This document shows positions 7,033-16,044 of a stretch of 52,018 bases of DNA, piece by piece. Positions within the stretch are counted from its first letter, which is position 1; the number at the start of each line of letters is the position of its first letter. Both the position numbers and the translations under genes were made by a program. The notes under the pieces are model-generated. The model was not told the origin of the DNA. It saw nothing but the letters and a program-made list of their open reading frames with translations, and ran no database searches. Origin of the DNA: Peptococcaceae bacterium BRH_c4a (GTDB lineage: Bacteria; Bacillota; Desulfotomaculia; Desulfotomaculales; Desulfocucumaceae); contig LADN01000018.1 of assembly GCA_000961585.1 (NCBI GenBank), forward strand, positions 1 to 52,018. Direction: 5' to 3'.

Positions 7033-8727
7033 ATGGCTGAGAATAAAAATTCGAAAAAGATGCTGGGAGAACGGCTGATAGAGCTGGGTCATATTACGAA
7101 AGAGCAGCTCTGGGAGGCCATGCGGGTTCAGTCCAAAACAGGTGAAATACTGGGCAAGGTATTGATCAAGCTGGGCATGGTCAGTGACGAGGTGATTAAC
7201 GAGATACTGGGCATTCCGGTTGTTTCGGTGAGCACCGATATTGACGTGGAGCTGATCAAGTACGTCCCCGAGCAGCTTATCAGAAAATACAGGGTAATCC
7301 CTGTCAGAAGGCACGGCAACAAAATAACGGTGGCCATGAGCGACCCCAGTAATATAGTGGCCATAGACGACCTGCGGCTTATACTGGGATGCGAAATAGA
7401 GCCCATTATGGCCGGTGAAGGGGAAATAGAGGATCTAATCCAAAAATACTTCGGATTTCCCAAGATTGACAAGGCCTTTGAGGAATTTGACATGCAGGTG
7501 GGGCCGGCCGACGAGGCTGAGGCACTGACACTGGAAGAGGAGTCAGTGGTGGATGAGGCTCCCATAGTCCGACTGGTAAACTCCATTTTGGTGCAGTCAA
7601 TCGCCATGGGGGCCAGTGATATTCACATTGAGCCCCAGGAGGCGGGAGTTAAGGTTAGGTTCAGAGTGGACGGGATGCTGAGGGAAATAATGGAACTGCC
7701 CAAAAAAGTGCGCGGGGCTATGATTTCGAGAATAAAAATAATGGCTGATATGGACATAGCGGAAAAAAGAATCCCCCAGGACGGAAGAATACAGGTCAAA
7801 ACCACAGGCAAGGAAATAGATATGAGGATATCTTCCCTGCCCACAATGTATGGTGAAAAGATTGTTATGAGGCTTTTGGATAAGTCCGGCATGAAGGGAT
7901 TCAAAGTTGAACAGCTGGGGTTTAACCCAACCAATTTTAAGCGTTTTAACAACATGCTGAAGAATTCCTACGGCATTATACTGATCACCGGACCCACCGG
8001 AAGCGGTAAGACCACAACGCTTTATGCCGGGCTTAATGAGCTGAATACCATAGAAAAGAACATTATTACCGTGGAGGATCCGGTGGAGTATGTGCTGTCC
8101 GGCATAAACCAGACCATGGTTAATGTAAAAGCCGGCATGACCTTTGCGGCGGGCCTTAGATCCATTCTCCGCCAGGATCCGGACATTATTATGGTGGGTG
8201 AGATAAGGGACGGTGAAACGGCTGAAATAGCCGTCAAGGCTGCCATAACGGGACACCTGGTGCTGTCCACACTGCACACCAACGATGCTGCCAGCTCCAT
8301 TTCCAGGCTGGTGGATATGGGTATAGAGCCCTTTTTGGCGGCCTCGTCCATTCTGGGAGTGGTGGCCCAGAGACTGCTGAGAAGAGTATGCCCGGACTGC
8401 AGGGAACCCTACCTCCTTCCTTTGGGAAAAACTCCTGAAAGAGAGTTTATGGGTATGGGACCCCAGGATCAGGTAACCCTGTACCGGGGGAAGGGCTGTG
8501 ACAAGTGCTCTGGAACCGGTTATAGGGGAAGGCTTCCCATTCATGAATTGCTAATCGTCACCTCAGGGCTGAGGGCAACTATAAACCGCAATGAAAGCTC
8601 GGATATACTTAAAAGGCATGCCGTGGAAGAGGGGATGATGACACTGAAGTCTGATGGTTTGTACAAGGCTTCCCAGGGCCACACCACAATACAGGAGGTC
8701 ATGAGGGTTGCCTATACCGGTGACTGA
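7033..8727 (+). CDS. pilB: Type IV pilus assembly ATPase PilB
   Basis: PilB is the hexameric cytoplasmic motor that powers pilus extension. The N-terminal half has a T2SSE/MshEN-type domain (about 5-150). The ATPase core has Walker A GPTGSGKTTT (about 320-329), an Asp box (IITVEDPVEY), Walker B (DPDIIMVGEIRD, about 383-394) and a His box (TGHLVLSTLHTNDA). The four-Cys metal site (CPDC about 452, CDKC about 493) is intact and typical of PilB/GspE rather than PilT. The ATG at 7033 gives 564 aa; an upstream TTG at 7015 has no good ribosome site. It is the first gene of a seven-gene pil operon. Confidence 0.95.
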   Translation: MAENKNSKKMLGERLIELGHITKEQLWEAMRVQSKTGEILGKVLIKLGMVSDEVINEILGIPVVSVSTDIDVELIKYVPEQLIRKYRVIPVRRHGNKITVAMSDPSNIVAIDDLRLILGCEIEPIMAGEGEIEDLIQKYFGFPKIDKAFEEFDMQVGPADEAEALTLEEESVVDEAPIVRLVNSILVQSIAMGASDIHIEPQEAGVKVRFRVDGMLREIMELPKKVRGAMISRIKIMADMDIAEKRIPQDGRIQVKTTGKEIDMRISSLPTMYGEKIVMRLLDKSGMKGFKVEQLGFNPTNFKRFNNMLKNSYGIILITGPTGSGKTTTLYAGLNELNTIEKNIITVEDPVEYVLSGINQTMVNVKAGMTFAAGLRSILRQDPDIIMVGEIRDGETAEIAVKAAITGHLVLSTLHTNDAASSISRLVDMGIEPFLAASSILGVVAQRLLRRVCPDCREPYLLPLGKTPEREFMGMGPQDQVTLYRGKGCDKCSGTGYRGRLPIHELLIVTSGLRATINRNESSDILKRHAVEEGMMTLKSDGLYKASQGHTTIQEVMRVAYTGD

Positions 8728-8756
8728 ATGATTTTGTATTTAAGGGGGGTTATGCT

Positions 8757-9854
8757 TTGAATATTGATGAGATTTTAACCGAGGCCTTTAAGCTGAATGT
8801 ATCGGACGTTCACATGACGGTAAACAGCGCCCCGGCCTTCAGGCTTCACGGAAAGCTGGTGCCCTTTGACTCTCCTGAAATGAAAGCCAGGATAGGGCTG
8901 GATGAAAAGTATTTTAATAAACTTACACCGGAGGACACCATTTCTCTGGCCAGGCAGATTATGGTATCCGAGGAAAAATACCAAAGTTTTGACCAGTCGG
9001 GTGACCTGGATTTTTCCTATGCCCTTGATGGTGTGGGACGCTTCAGGGTTAATGCGTACAGGCAGCAGGGAAATGTGGGTTTGGCCGTCCGGCTGATTAA
9101 CTCCAGGGTGATGACCTTTCAGGAACTGGGGTTGCCGGAGGTTTTGAGCTACCTGTCCAGGAGGCCCCGGGGAATGGTTCTGGTTACCGGGCCCACCGGA
9201 AGTGGTAAATCCACTTCACTGGCCGCCATGATCGATCTTGTAAACAGGGAAACTCACCATCATATAATTACCCTTGAAGATCCCATAGAATTTGTTCACC
9301 AGCATAGAAAGAGCATTATCAACCAGAGGGAAATAGGGCCTGATACCAAATCCTTTGCCAGTGCCCTGCGGTCAGCCATGAGGGAAGATCCCGACGTTAT
9401 ACTGGTGGGTGAGATGCGGGACCCGGAAACCATCGGTATTGCTTTGACGGCCGCTGAAACCGGCCACCTTGTTTTCGGAACCCTGCATACCTCCAGCGCC
9501 GCCCAGACCATAGACCGTATAATTGACGTCTTTCCGCCCCACCAGCAGCAGCAGATCAGGGTTCAACTGGGCAACACCATCCAGGGTGTTGTGGCCCAGC
9601 AGCTTATACCGAGGGTGGATAAGCCCGGACGGGTGGCGGCCATAGAAATAATGGTGGCCACACCGGCCATCAGGAACCTTATCCGGGAGGGCAAGACCTA
9701 TCAGATCATCAGCCAGATCCAAACCGGAGCCAAATTCGGCATGCAGTCCCTGGATATGCACCTCCGGACATTGGTGCAAAAAGGCGTCATCAGCAGGGAA
9801 GAGGCATTGAACCGGGCAGCCGACGCCGAGACCCTGCAAAAAATTATGACATAA
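8757..9854 (+). CDS. pilT: Type IV pilus retraction ATPase PilT
   Basis: PilT disassembles the pilus and drives twitching and surface adhesion. It has Walker A GPTGSGKST (about 145-153), the Asp box HHIITLEDPIEFVH, Walker B (REDPDVILVGEMRD) and His box (TGHLVFGTLHTSSAAQT). It has the PilT C-terminal signature FGMQSLDMHL and lacks the four-Cys site of PilB. The 365-aa length is normal. The TTG start at 8757 follows AAGGGGGG by 7 nt; an ATG at 8752 opens only a two-codon frame. The gene follows pilB by 29 bp. Confidence 0.95.
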   Translation: MNIDEILTEAFKLNVSDVHMTVNSAPAFRLHGKLVPFDSPEMKARIGLDEKYFNKLTPEDTISLARQIMVSEEKYQSFDQSGDLDFSYALDGVGRFRVNAYRQQGNVGLAVRLINSRVMTFQELGLPEVLSYLSRRPRGMVLVTGPTGSGKSTSLAAMIDLVNRETHHHIITLEDPIEFVHQHRKSIINQREIGPDTKSFASALRSAMREDPDVILVGEMRDPETIGIALTAAETGHLVFGTLHTSSAAQTIDRIIDVFPPHQQQQIRVQLGNTIQGVVAQQLIPRVDKPGRVAAIEIMVATPAIRNLIREGKTYQIISQIQTGAKFGMQSLDMHLRTLVQKGVISREEALNRAADAETLQKIMT

Positions 9855-9926
9855 TATGATCGGGAAAAAAGGTAAAGATACATAAAATGTCGAAACATTG
9901 CCATAAAAGTAAAGGCTTGTGATCTT

Positions 9927-11123
9927 ATGACCCTTAAATTCAGCTACCAGGCCCGCAACTCTTCCGGAAAAGTTATTACGGGCGCCATAGCCTCTGAAAA
10001 TGAGAGCAAGGCCAGGGCAACACTGCGCCGGCGGAATCTTTTTATTATCCAGATCAGGCCGGTGGACTCCTCCAGTGCCCTCAAGGGAAAGGTTACAGCC
10101 ATTGATCTGGCGGTTTTCTGCAGACAGTTCGCCACAATGGTTCAGGCCGGGGTTCCGCTCCTGGGAACGATAAGAATTCTGGCCCAGCAGAGCGATAATA
10201 AGGTTTTAAGGGGTATCTGCGACGAAATGGGACAGTCCCTGGAGACAGGCAAAACCCTTTCAGAGACCATGAGAAATTACCCCAAAGCTTTCCCGCCGCT
10301 TTTTATCAGCATGGTTGAGGCCGGTGAGGTGGGGGGCGCCCTGGAAACAGTTCTGGAAAGGCTGGCCGGGCACTTTGAAAAGGATGCCGATGTGCGGGCC
10401 AAGGTGAAGGGAGCCCTCACTTATCCGGCGGTGGTGGTGGTCATCGCCATAATCGCCGTGGTTATACTGCTGACCTTTGTGCTGCCCACCATAATAAACA
10501 TGCTGGTGGAACAGAAGGTGGAACTTCCCCTGCCCACCAGGATTGTCATCTGGACCAGTGAATTTCTGCAGGGCTACTGGTATGTTTTGCTGGCTGCAGT
10601 GATAGCCTCGTCTTTTTCCTTGAAGAAGTATGCCGCCACAGCCGGGGGTAAGGCGCTGATTGACAGGGCGGTGCTTAAATTACCTGTTTTCGGCCGGTTG
10701 ATTGTTAAAATGATTGTATCCAGGTTTACCCGTTCCCTGGGAACTCTTCTGAAGAGCGGTGTTCCTCTTTTGCAGGCGCTGGATATAGTAAAAAGTATCG
10801 CCGGAAACGATGTCATGGTTAAGGCCGTAGCCGAGGCGCAGCAGAGCATCAAGGAGGGACAGGGCCTGGCGCAGCCTCTGGAAAAAACAGGTGTGTTCCC
10901 GCCCATGGTGACCAAAATGATTTCCATAGGAGAGGACACCGGATCTCTGGACTCACTGCTGGAAAAGGTGGCTGTGTTTTATGACAGGGAGGTGGATGTG
11001 GCGGTGTCCAAGCTGTCCAGCAGCCTGGAGCCGCTGCTGATGGTTTTTATGGGGGTAGTGGTGGGATTCATAGTTATTTCAATATTTTTGCCGATGTTCA
11101 AGGTTGCCGGCGGAGGACCCTGA
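9927..11123 (+). CDS. pilC: Type IV pilus inner-membrane platform protein PilC
   Basis: PilC is the membrane platform that couples the PilB and PilT motors to pilin insertion. It has two T2SSF domains (about 70-190 and 270-390). Each begins with the FxRQFATMVQAGVPLLGTIRI or FTRSLGTLLKSGVPLLQALDI pattern, in the cytosol, and ends in membrane helices (VVVVIAIIAVVILLTFVLP; LLMVFMGVVVGFIVISIFLP). The 398-aa length is typical. The ATG has only a weak ribosome site. The gap to pilT is 72 bp. Confidence 0.95.
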   Translation: MTLKFSYQARNSSGKVITGAIASENESKARATLRRRNLFIIQIRPVDSSSALKGKVTAIDLAVFCRQFATMVQAGVPLLGTIRILAQQSDNKVLRGICDEMGQSLETGKTLSETMRNYPKAFPPLFISMVEAGEVGGALETVLERLAGHFEKDADVRAKVKGALTYPAVVVVIAIIAVVILLTFVLPTIINMLVEQKVELPLPTRIVIWTSEFLQGYWYVLLAAVIASSFSLKKYAATAGGKALIDRAVLKLPVFGRLIVKMIVSRFTRSLGTLLKSGVPLLQALDIVKSIAGNDVMVKAVAEAQQSIKEGQGLAQPLEKTGVFPPMVTKMISIGEDTGSLDSLLEKVAVFYDREVDVAVSKLSSSLEPLLMVFMGVVVGFIVISIFLPMFKVAGGGP

Positions 11124-11200
11124 AAAGGAGAAAAGCTGTAACCCCGGTCACATCGGAACCTTTACAGAAATGATATATTTATTTTGAAAGGGGGTGAAAA

Positions 11201-11569
11201 ATGATGAAAGGTAAGAAAGGTGTCAAGGGTTTCACTCTGGTTGAGCTTATGGTGGTTGTAGTTATAATCGGTATTTTGGCGGCCATAGCCATACCCATGT
11301 ATTCCAGTTATACAGAAAAGGCCAACAAGAAGGCTGCAGCCGGTGATTTGAAGGGCCTGCATACAACCATGGAAACATACTATTCCGAAAACCAGGATGT
11401 ACCCAGCACTGCAGATGGCGCCATAACCGACTGGACAGCCAAATACGATGCCAAATACACCTATGTCAAAAACGGGGCCCATAATTATGAGTTTAAGGCC
11501 AAAACTAAATACGGCGGAGTATATGTTTATATTGATGAATACGGTACTATAACCGAAAGCACCAACTAG
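11201..11569 (+). CDS. pilA: Type IV major pilin PilA (aromatic-rich)
   Basis: The prepilin has a short basic leader ending in Gly, then FTLVELMVVVVIIGILAAIA, the class III signal. Cleavage before Phe1 and the conserved Glu5 are intact. The predicted mature form is 112 residues with 15 Phe/Tyr/Trp (13%), spread so that no aromatic-free stretch exceeds about 22 residues. No Cys pair is present. A strong AAAGGGGGTGA site precedes two adjacent ATGs (11201, 11204), and spacing slightly favours the second. No prepilin peptidase gene is in the window, so processing needs a PilD elsewhere. A strong hairpin follows the stop. Confidence 0.95.
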   Translation: MMKGKKGVKGFTLVELMVVVVIIGILAAIAIPMYSSYTEKANKKAAAGDLKGLHTTMETYYSENQDVPSTADGAITDWTAKYDAKYTYVKNGAHNYEFKAKTKYGGVYVYIDEYGTITESTN

Positions 11570-11591
11570 GTCCGGTTTGAAATTCTGTGCA

Positions 11592-11622
11592 GCCGGGGAC
11601 GGCCCCACCGGCCGGTCCCGGC
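11592..11622 (+). other. Strong hairpin between pilA and pilM
   Basis: A 13-bp GC-rich stem (GCCGGGGACGGCC with GGCCGGTCCCGGC, 11 of 13 paired) closes on a CCACC loop, 22 bp after the pilA stop. No T run follows, so it fits an mRNA-stabilising or attenuating hairpin that would raise pilA mRNA over the downstream genes. Confidence 0.6.
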
Positions 11623-11681
11623 GTCGTAAAAACGAAAACAACTTCCTTAATGGAGTGTATATATTTACCGGGGGATGGACT

Positions 11682-12770
11682 ATGAAACGAGGGAATTTTT
11701 TAAAAAAATTCTTGCCCCAGAAAACTGATTATATCGCGGTGGATGTGGGGACCAGGCAGACAAAAATAGCACATGTCAATTCTGCCGGTGAAACTCCTAT
11801 GGTAATCAGTCTGGAAAGCGTGAATACCCCTGAAGGTATGTTCAGATCAGATGCCCCGGAAGACCAATTGAACAGATTTTTAACTGAAACCTTTGAAGAA
11901 AACGGCATTAAGGGTAAAGAGGTTATTGTGTGCATGACCGGGGACAGGGTCATTACCCGTTATGTACTTATGCCCCGGTTGACCGACAAGGAACTGGCCA
12001 AGGCCATACAGGTGGAGGCGGCCAATTCCATTCCGGTGCCCATGTCCAACCTGTCGCTGAGGCATGTGCGACTTGACGGGGAAGGGGAACAGCAGACCCA
12101 AAGAATTATGATTGCGGCCGCTCCCACCGATGTTGTGCTTAAATACTATGATTTGTTTTCAAGGGCCGGAACAAGAATTTCCGTAATGGATCATGCTCCC
12201 CTGGCTCTGTGGAGGGTATGCTTCGGGATGGGGGAGATGGGCATGGAGACTGCGGCAGCCATAGATATCGGGGCATCTTATACCAACATAATCGTGTCCA
12301 GGGATCAAAGGCTGGTGTTTTCCCGGACTTTGCCGGTGGGTGGCGACATTATCACCAGATCAATGGCCGAGACTTACAGCATGGAATTTGACGAGGCCCA
12401 AAAATACAAAGAGGAGAGGGCCAAGATACTTACCTCGGAGGAGGCCGCCATGGCTTTCAACCCCGAGGATATGCAGATTGATTTTTCTCTTCGGGACGGG
12501 CTGTCGGAGCTGACCAGAGAAATAAGAAGGTCCATTGAGTATTTCAATTCACAGTCCGGCGGAAATCCTGTTCAGAGGCTTATTTTTTCCGGAGGCACGG
12601 CTAAGCTGAAGGGTTTTATTGATTTTATCGCGGATGCCCTGGAGGTCCCGGCCGGGCTTTTGAAATTTCCGGTAATCCATTTGGATGGACAGGGGCAGGA
12701 CGCCCCCATTGATCCTTCTTATGCCGTGGCAGTGGGACTGGCGCTGAGAGGGGCCAGGCAGTTTCAGTAA
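11682..12770 (+). CDS. pilM: Type IV pilus assembly protein PilM
   Basis: PilM is an actin-like cytoplasmic ATP-binding protein that binds the N-terminus of PilN. The actin-fold phosphate-1 motif is IAVDVGTRQTKIAHV (about 18-32), followed by AAIDIGASYTNIIV (about 195) and the adenosine motif RLIFSGGTAKLKGF (about 300). The ATG at 11682, after GGGGGATGG, gives 362 aa, the usual PilM length. The open frame continues upstream past the hairpin but without a ribosome site. The order pilM-pilN-pilO is as in other type IV pilus loci. Confidence 0.93.
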   Translation: MKRGNFLKKFLPQKTDYIAVDVGTRQTKIAHVNSAGETPMVISLESVNTPEGMFRSDAPEDQLNRFLTETFEENGIKGKEVIVCMTGDRVITRYVLMPRLTDKELAKAIQVEAANSIPVPMSNLSLRHVRLDGEGEQQTQRIMIAAAPTDVVLKYYDLFSRAGTRISVMDHAPLALWRVCFGMGEMGMETAAAIDIGASYTNIIVSRDQRLVFSRTLPVGGDIITRSMAETYSMEFDEAQKYKEERAKILTSEEAAMAFNPEDMQIDFSLRDGLSELTREIRRSIEYFNSQSGGNPVQRLIFSGGTAKLKGFIDFIADALEVPAGLLKFPVIHLDGQGQDAPIDPSYAVAVGLALRGARQFQ

Positions 12771-12800
12771 ATTTTCAGCGGTGCTGTGGGGTGATTGATA

Positions 12801-13496
12801 TTGTATGACATTAATCTGTTGCCGCCCGAACTTCAGAAGGATGCTTCCATTGACACTGGAAAGCTGAAAAAAATGCTGGCCATTGCAGGCGTCTGCCTGA
12901 TAATTTTGGTATCCTACGGGGGATTTGTGTTGTCCATATATAGCCTGGGTGGAAAGATCGAAGATGTGAAAAGGGAAATAGCCGTTCTGGAACCCCAGGC
13001 CAAAAAATTTGATCAGTTTTTGCAGGAGAGGCAGCAGGTTTCTAAAAAGGCTGAGGCCATGGAAAAGCTGCTGGTGACCAGGGTTGGAATTTTCCCCATT
13101 CTGAATGACTTAAATCACAACCTGCCGGTGGATCTCACCATCACCTCGGTGTCCTTTGGCTATGCGGAGAAGGCACCGGACGGCGGATACGCCAGCGTGG
13201 AAAATATTTCTCCCAAGGATAAGCCCCAGGCCGAAACCCCTGTGGCCAAAAGCCCGGCCCCGGCGGCAAAGGCTAAACCTCCCCAGGGCCAGCAACCCAA
13301 AAAGGGCGCCGAACACCCCCCCAATTTGATCACCATTCAGGGTTTAGCCCAATCCCAGTCCTCGGTGGGTGTGCTCATAAACAGCCTGAGGAATCTCCCC
13401 TACGTCAAAATGGTCAGGCTGACCTCGGTAATAGAATCCAAATATGGACAGGTAAGTGATTTTACCGTGCAGGCCTATCTGTACGAACGGGGCTGA
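12801..13496 (+). CDS. pilN: Type IV pilus assembly protein PilN
   Basis: PilN is a bitopic membrane protein whose cytoplasmic tip binds PilM. The N-terminus YDINLLPPEL is the PilM-binding INLLP motif. One membrane helix follows (about 27-48), then a coiled coil and a periplasm-facing domain. A Pro/Ala/Lys-rich linker (about 133-170) interrupts the outer domain and is longer than in many homologues. The TTG at 12801 lies 8 nt after GTGGGGTG; a second TTG at 12795 is too close. The stop lies 11 bp before pilO. Confidence 0.9.
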   Translation: MYDINLLPPELQKDASIDTGKLKKMLAIAGVCLIILVSYGGFVLSIYSLGGKIEDVKREIAVLEPQAKKFDQFLQERQQVSKKAEAMEKLLVTRVGIFPILNDLNHNLPVDLTITSVSFGYAEKAPDGGYASVENISPKDKPQAETPVAKSPAPAAKAKPPQGQQPKKGAEHPPNLITIQGLAQSQSSVGVLINSLRNLPYVKMVRLTSVIESKYGQVSDFTVQAYLYERG

Positions 13497-13506
13497 GGTG
13501 CGTATT

Positions 13507-14388
13507 ATGCAGAGAATAAGGGATATGATTGAGGGTTTAAGTGATCGGGACCGCAAACTGCTCCTGGTGGTGGGAGTGTGCCTGGTCCTTTTTGTCTTTG
13601 TAAAATTTGTACTGCTGGTCCAGATTGAGACATACCAGTCCCGTGGGGAAGAATTGGAAAAGGTTGCCGAAATCCGCGATCAGCTGAAGAATAAAAATAC
13701 CAAGCTGAAATCCGAGGCTGAAAAAATAGTTACGGCCCAAAAGCGCCTGGAAGACCTTAAGGCGGTGCTGGACAGGAATTACGAGGACGGATCGGCCCTG
13801 ATGGCACTGGCGGACAACGCCCAGGAACGTCAGGTTTACATATCAGCAATATCCCCCAAGGTTAGAATAACCACTGATCATTATATTGAGCTGCCCATTT
13901 CCCTGACGGTGAGGGGCACCTATGGAAAAATACTTAAAATGGTTGGTGATCTGGAGAATTCAGGCGGGGTTGTGCAGATAAAGACCATGTCTCTGGAGAT
14001 TTCGAAGATGGAGGGGAAAAGGCCGGTGGCGGGGGATTCTTCCGGGGAAAAGGAGATGCCCCCGGTGGGAAGGGATATTCTGCTGGATGCCAACCTGGAG
14101 ATGTCTTTCTATACGATCCCCGGATCTGAAAAGTACCTTACCGATAAGATATTAAAGATAAGCCAGTGGACCAAGGGCCGGGGAGACGAGGCATTTGTCT
14201 TTCCCGGACCGGTTTCTCCCCACAGCAGTCTTAAACCCGGCGGGGACTTAAACATACCTGGCGTTACCTTTAGGAAAAATGAGAATAAATCATCCGGCGC
14301 ATCTGTAAAGCAGCCGGCGGAAACCGGTGCGGCGGCGGACCCGGCGGCTCAAAAAGCTGTTGGGACTTCCGGGGAGCGGATCCGATAG
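13507..14388 (+). CDS. pilO: Type IV pilus assembly protein PilO
   Basis: This is the bitopic partner of PilN in the alignment complex. It has a short cytoplasmic N-terminus, one membrane helix (LLLVVGVCLVLFVFVKFVLL, about 18-37), a coiled coil (about 40-90) and a PilO-type ferredoxin-like domain (about 100-180). The C-terminal 80 residues are low-complexity, rich in Pro/Ala/Gly, and probably disordered. The ATG at 13507 gives 293-294 aa; a GTG nine bases upstream is possible. The PilO call rests on position after pilN and on topology, since sequence conservation in this family is weak. Confidence 0.85.
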   Translation: MQRIRDMIEGLSDRDRKLLLVVGVCLVLFVFVKFVLLVQIETYQSRGEELEKVAEIRDQLKNKNTKLKSEAEKIVTAQKRLEDLKAVLDRNYEDGSALMALADNAQERQVYISAISPKVRITTDHYIELPISLTVRGTYGKILKMVGDLENSGGVVQIKTMSLEISKMEGKRPVAGDSSGEKEMPPVGRDILLDANLEMSFYTIPGSEKYLTDKILKISQWTKGRGDEAFVFPGPVSPHSSLKPGGDLNIPGVTFRKNENKSSGASVKQPAETGAAADPAAQKAVGTSGERIR

Positions 14389-14454
14389 GTTGTATAAGAA
14401 TGGCCAATAGAGACGAAAGCGCAGGAGATTGCCTGTCAGGAGGTGCGGTGTTTC

Positions 14455-14877
14455 TTGAAAAAATACCTGGTCGTTTTATTTCTTCTGGTCCTTCCCCTCT
14501 GGGGGGCTACCGGGGGCCTGGCGGGCATTGACAGGAATGTTTGTGTTAACGGCCGGTTTCTCAATATTGATGTTGATCCCAGGGAAGACAGGGGAAGGAT
14601 AATGATCCCGGCAAGGCCCGTGGTTGAAGCTGTGGGCGGGTCTATAAAATTTGATGAAGGGGCCGGTATGGCAACTGTTGATCATAAAGGTAAGACCATT
14701 ACTCTTACCGTAGGATCCTGGAGGTACGATGTCAACGGCCGGCCGGGAATAATGGACCTTCCCCCCTCTTTTGCCAAAGACAGGCTGCTGGTTCCTTCAA
14801 CCTTTTTCAGCGCGGCATTGGGACTGGATACATATATTGAAGGTACCCACGGGGATGTTGTAATTAACAGTCAATAG
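14455..14877 (+). CDS. Secreted copper amine oxidase N-terminal-like (stalk) domain protein
   Basis: The protein has a signal peptide (KKYLVVLFLLVLPLWGATG, with a cleavage site near Ala-Gly) and one stalk-type domain. The domain shows ChNGRFL, RIMIPARPVVEAVGG, ATVDHKGKTITLTVGS and RLLVPSTFFSAALG, the repeat pattern of copper_amine_oxidN domains in clostridial surface proteins. These domains are extracellular, and no enzyme part is attached. The TTG at 14455 is preferred because AGGAGGTG ends about 9 nt upstream; a GTG at 14443 overlaps that site. It lies between pilO and the HD-GYP gene, so it may assist pilus or wall attachment (inference). Confidence 0.8.
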   Translation: MKKYLVVLFLLVLPLWGATGGLAGIDRNVCVNGRFLNIDVDPREDRGRIMIPARPVVEAVGGSIKFDEGAGMATVDHKGKTITLTVGSWRYDVNGRPGIMDLPPSFAKDRLLVPSTFFSAALGLDTYIEGTHGDVVINSQ

Positions 14878-14898
14878 CGCCAAGCGGGGTTGTTAAAT

Positions 14899-16029
14899 AT
14901 GTTTGATTTTAACATTGAAAACATGGGCTTAAAGACCGGGGAAATCAACAAACTGCTGAAGGTGAGCAGGGTGCTCAACTCAACCCTGGATCTTGAAGCG
15001 GTTATCTCTGAGGTTCTTTTTCAGGTTCTCGAGGCTGTGGGGGCTGAGGCCGGCACTCTTTGGCTGTTATCAGAGGACGGAGAACTGCTGGAGCCTGCGG
15101 TTGCCCTTGGCCCAAAGGCTGACGTGATTAGAGACCTGAAGCTTCGCAGGGGGGAGGGAATCTCCGGCAAGGTGGCTGAGTCCGGGGATCCGCTCCTTGT
15201 GGAGGATGTTACCAAAGACGAGAGATGGGCCAGGAGGTTTGATCAAAGCACCGGCTTTTTGACCAAAACCATGATGGTTGTTCCTCTGGTAACCACCGAA
15301 AGGTGTATTGGATCGCTTCAGATCATCAATAAGGTCAACGGGGAGCTTTTTAACGAAGGGGATCTCACCTTCGCCAGAGCACTGATTAACCAGTGTGCAA
15401 TGATCATTGAAAACAGAAGGGAGTACACCCACCAGAACCAGTTCCTGGAGACAATGCTAAAAAACATTATCAGCGCCATCGAGTCCAGGGATGAGTATTC
15501 CGTAGGCCATTCACAAAGGGTGGGCCGGTATTCTCTTATGCTTGCGGAAGAAATGGGAATGCAGGAGCGTGACATAAAACTTCTGAAGAGGGCGTCCTAC
15601 CTGCATGATATAGGCAAAATAGGTATTCATGAGAGCGTGCTTGCCGCAGCCGGACCCCTTGACCCGGCAGCCGCCGAAGCACTGAAAAAGCACCCTACCA
15701 TAGGTGCGAAGATACTGTCCCAGATGGAGCCCAAGGTTGTAATAAGGCAGATTTGGGCAGGTGTAATGTATCACCATGAAAATTATGACGGGTCAGGCTA
15801 CCCCACCGGGCTTTCCGGTGACGACATACCGGAGGTGGCCAGAATACTCTCCATTGCAAATTCCTTTGACAGGCTTACCACCGACAGGTTGTTCAGAAAG
15901 AGAACAACAGAGGAGGGCGCCCTGGCTGAGATTGAAAAGGGTGCCGGGGTTCTTTACGACCCCGTCCTGGTTGATCTCTTTATCAAGGCTGCCATGAAGC
16001 AACGGCATATTGACACTGCAAAACTTTAA
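14899..16029 (+). CDS. GAF and HD-GYP domain protein (probable c-di-GMP phosphodiesterase)
   Basis: An N-terminal GAF domain (about 15-170) with NKLLKVSRVLNSTLDLEAV and GEGISGKVAESG senses an unknown small ligand. A C-terminal HD-GYP domain (about 185-370) has the metal-binding HD pair (LHDIGKIGI, about 234), further metal His residues (KHPTIGAKIL, MYHHENYDGSGYP about 290-302) and DSFDRLTT-like NSFDRLTTDR. HD-GYP enzymes hydrolyse c-di-GMP, and all key residues look intact. Type IV pili are commonly controlled by c-di-GMP, so placement directly after the pil genes suggests a local switch (inference). The ATG at 14899 follows AAGCGGGG by about 9 nt. Confidence 0.9.
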   Translation: MFDFNIENMGLKTGEINKLLKVSRVLNSTLDLEAVISEVLFQVLEAVGAEAGTLWLLSEDGELLEPAVALGPKADVIRDLKLRRGEGISGKVAESGDPLLVEDVTKDERWARRFDQSTGFLTKTMMVVPLVTTERCIGSLQIINKVNGELFNEGDLTFARALINQCAMIIENRREYTHQNQFLETMLKNIISAIESRDEYSVGHSQRVGRYSLMLAEEMGMQERDIKLLKRASYLHDIGKIGIHESVLAAAGPLDPAAAEALKKHPTIGAKILSQMEPKVVIRQIWAGVMYHHENYDGSGYPTGLSGDDIPEVARILSIANSFDRLTTDRLFRKRTTEEGALAEIEKGAGVLYDPVLVDLFIKAAMKQRHIDTAKL

Positions 16030-16044
16030 CTGCGGAGGATAAGT

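Noticed and set aside
7597-8544. Minus-strand frame of 315 codons
   Set aside because: It is antisense to pilB, rich in His/Gln/Gly, and matches no family.
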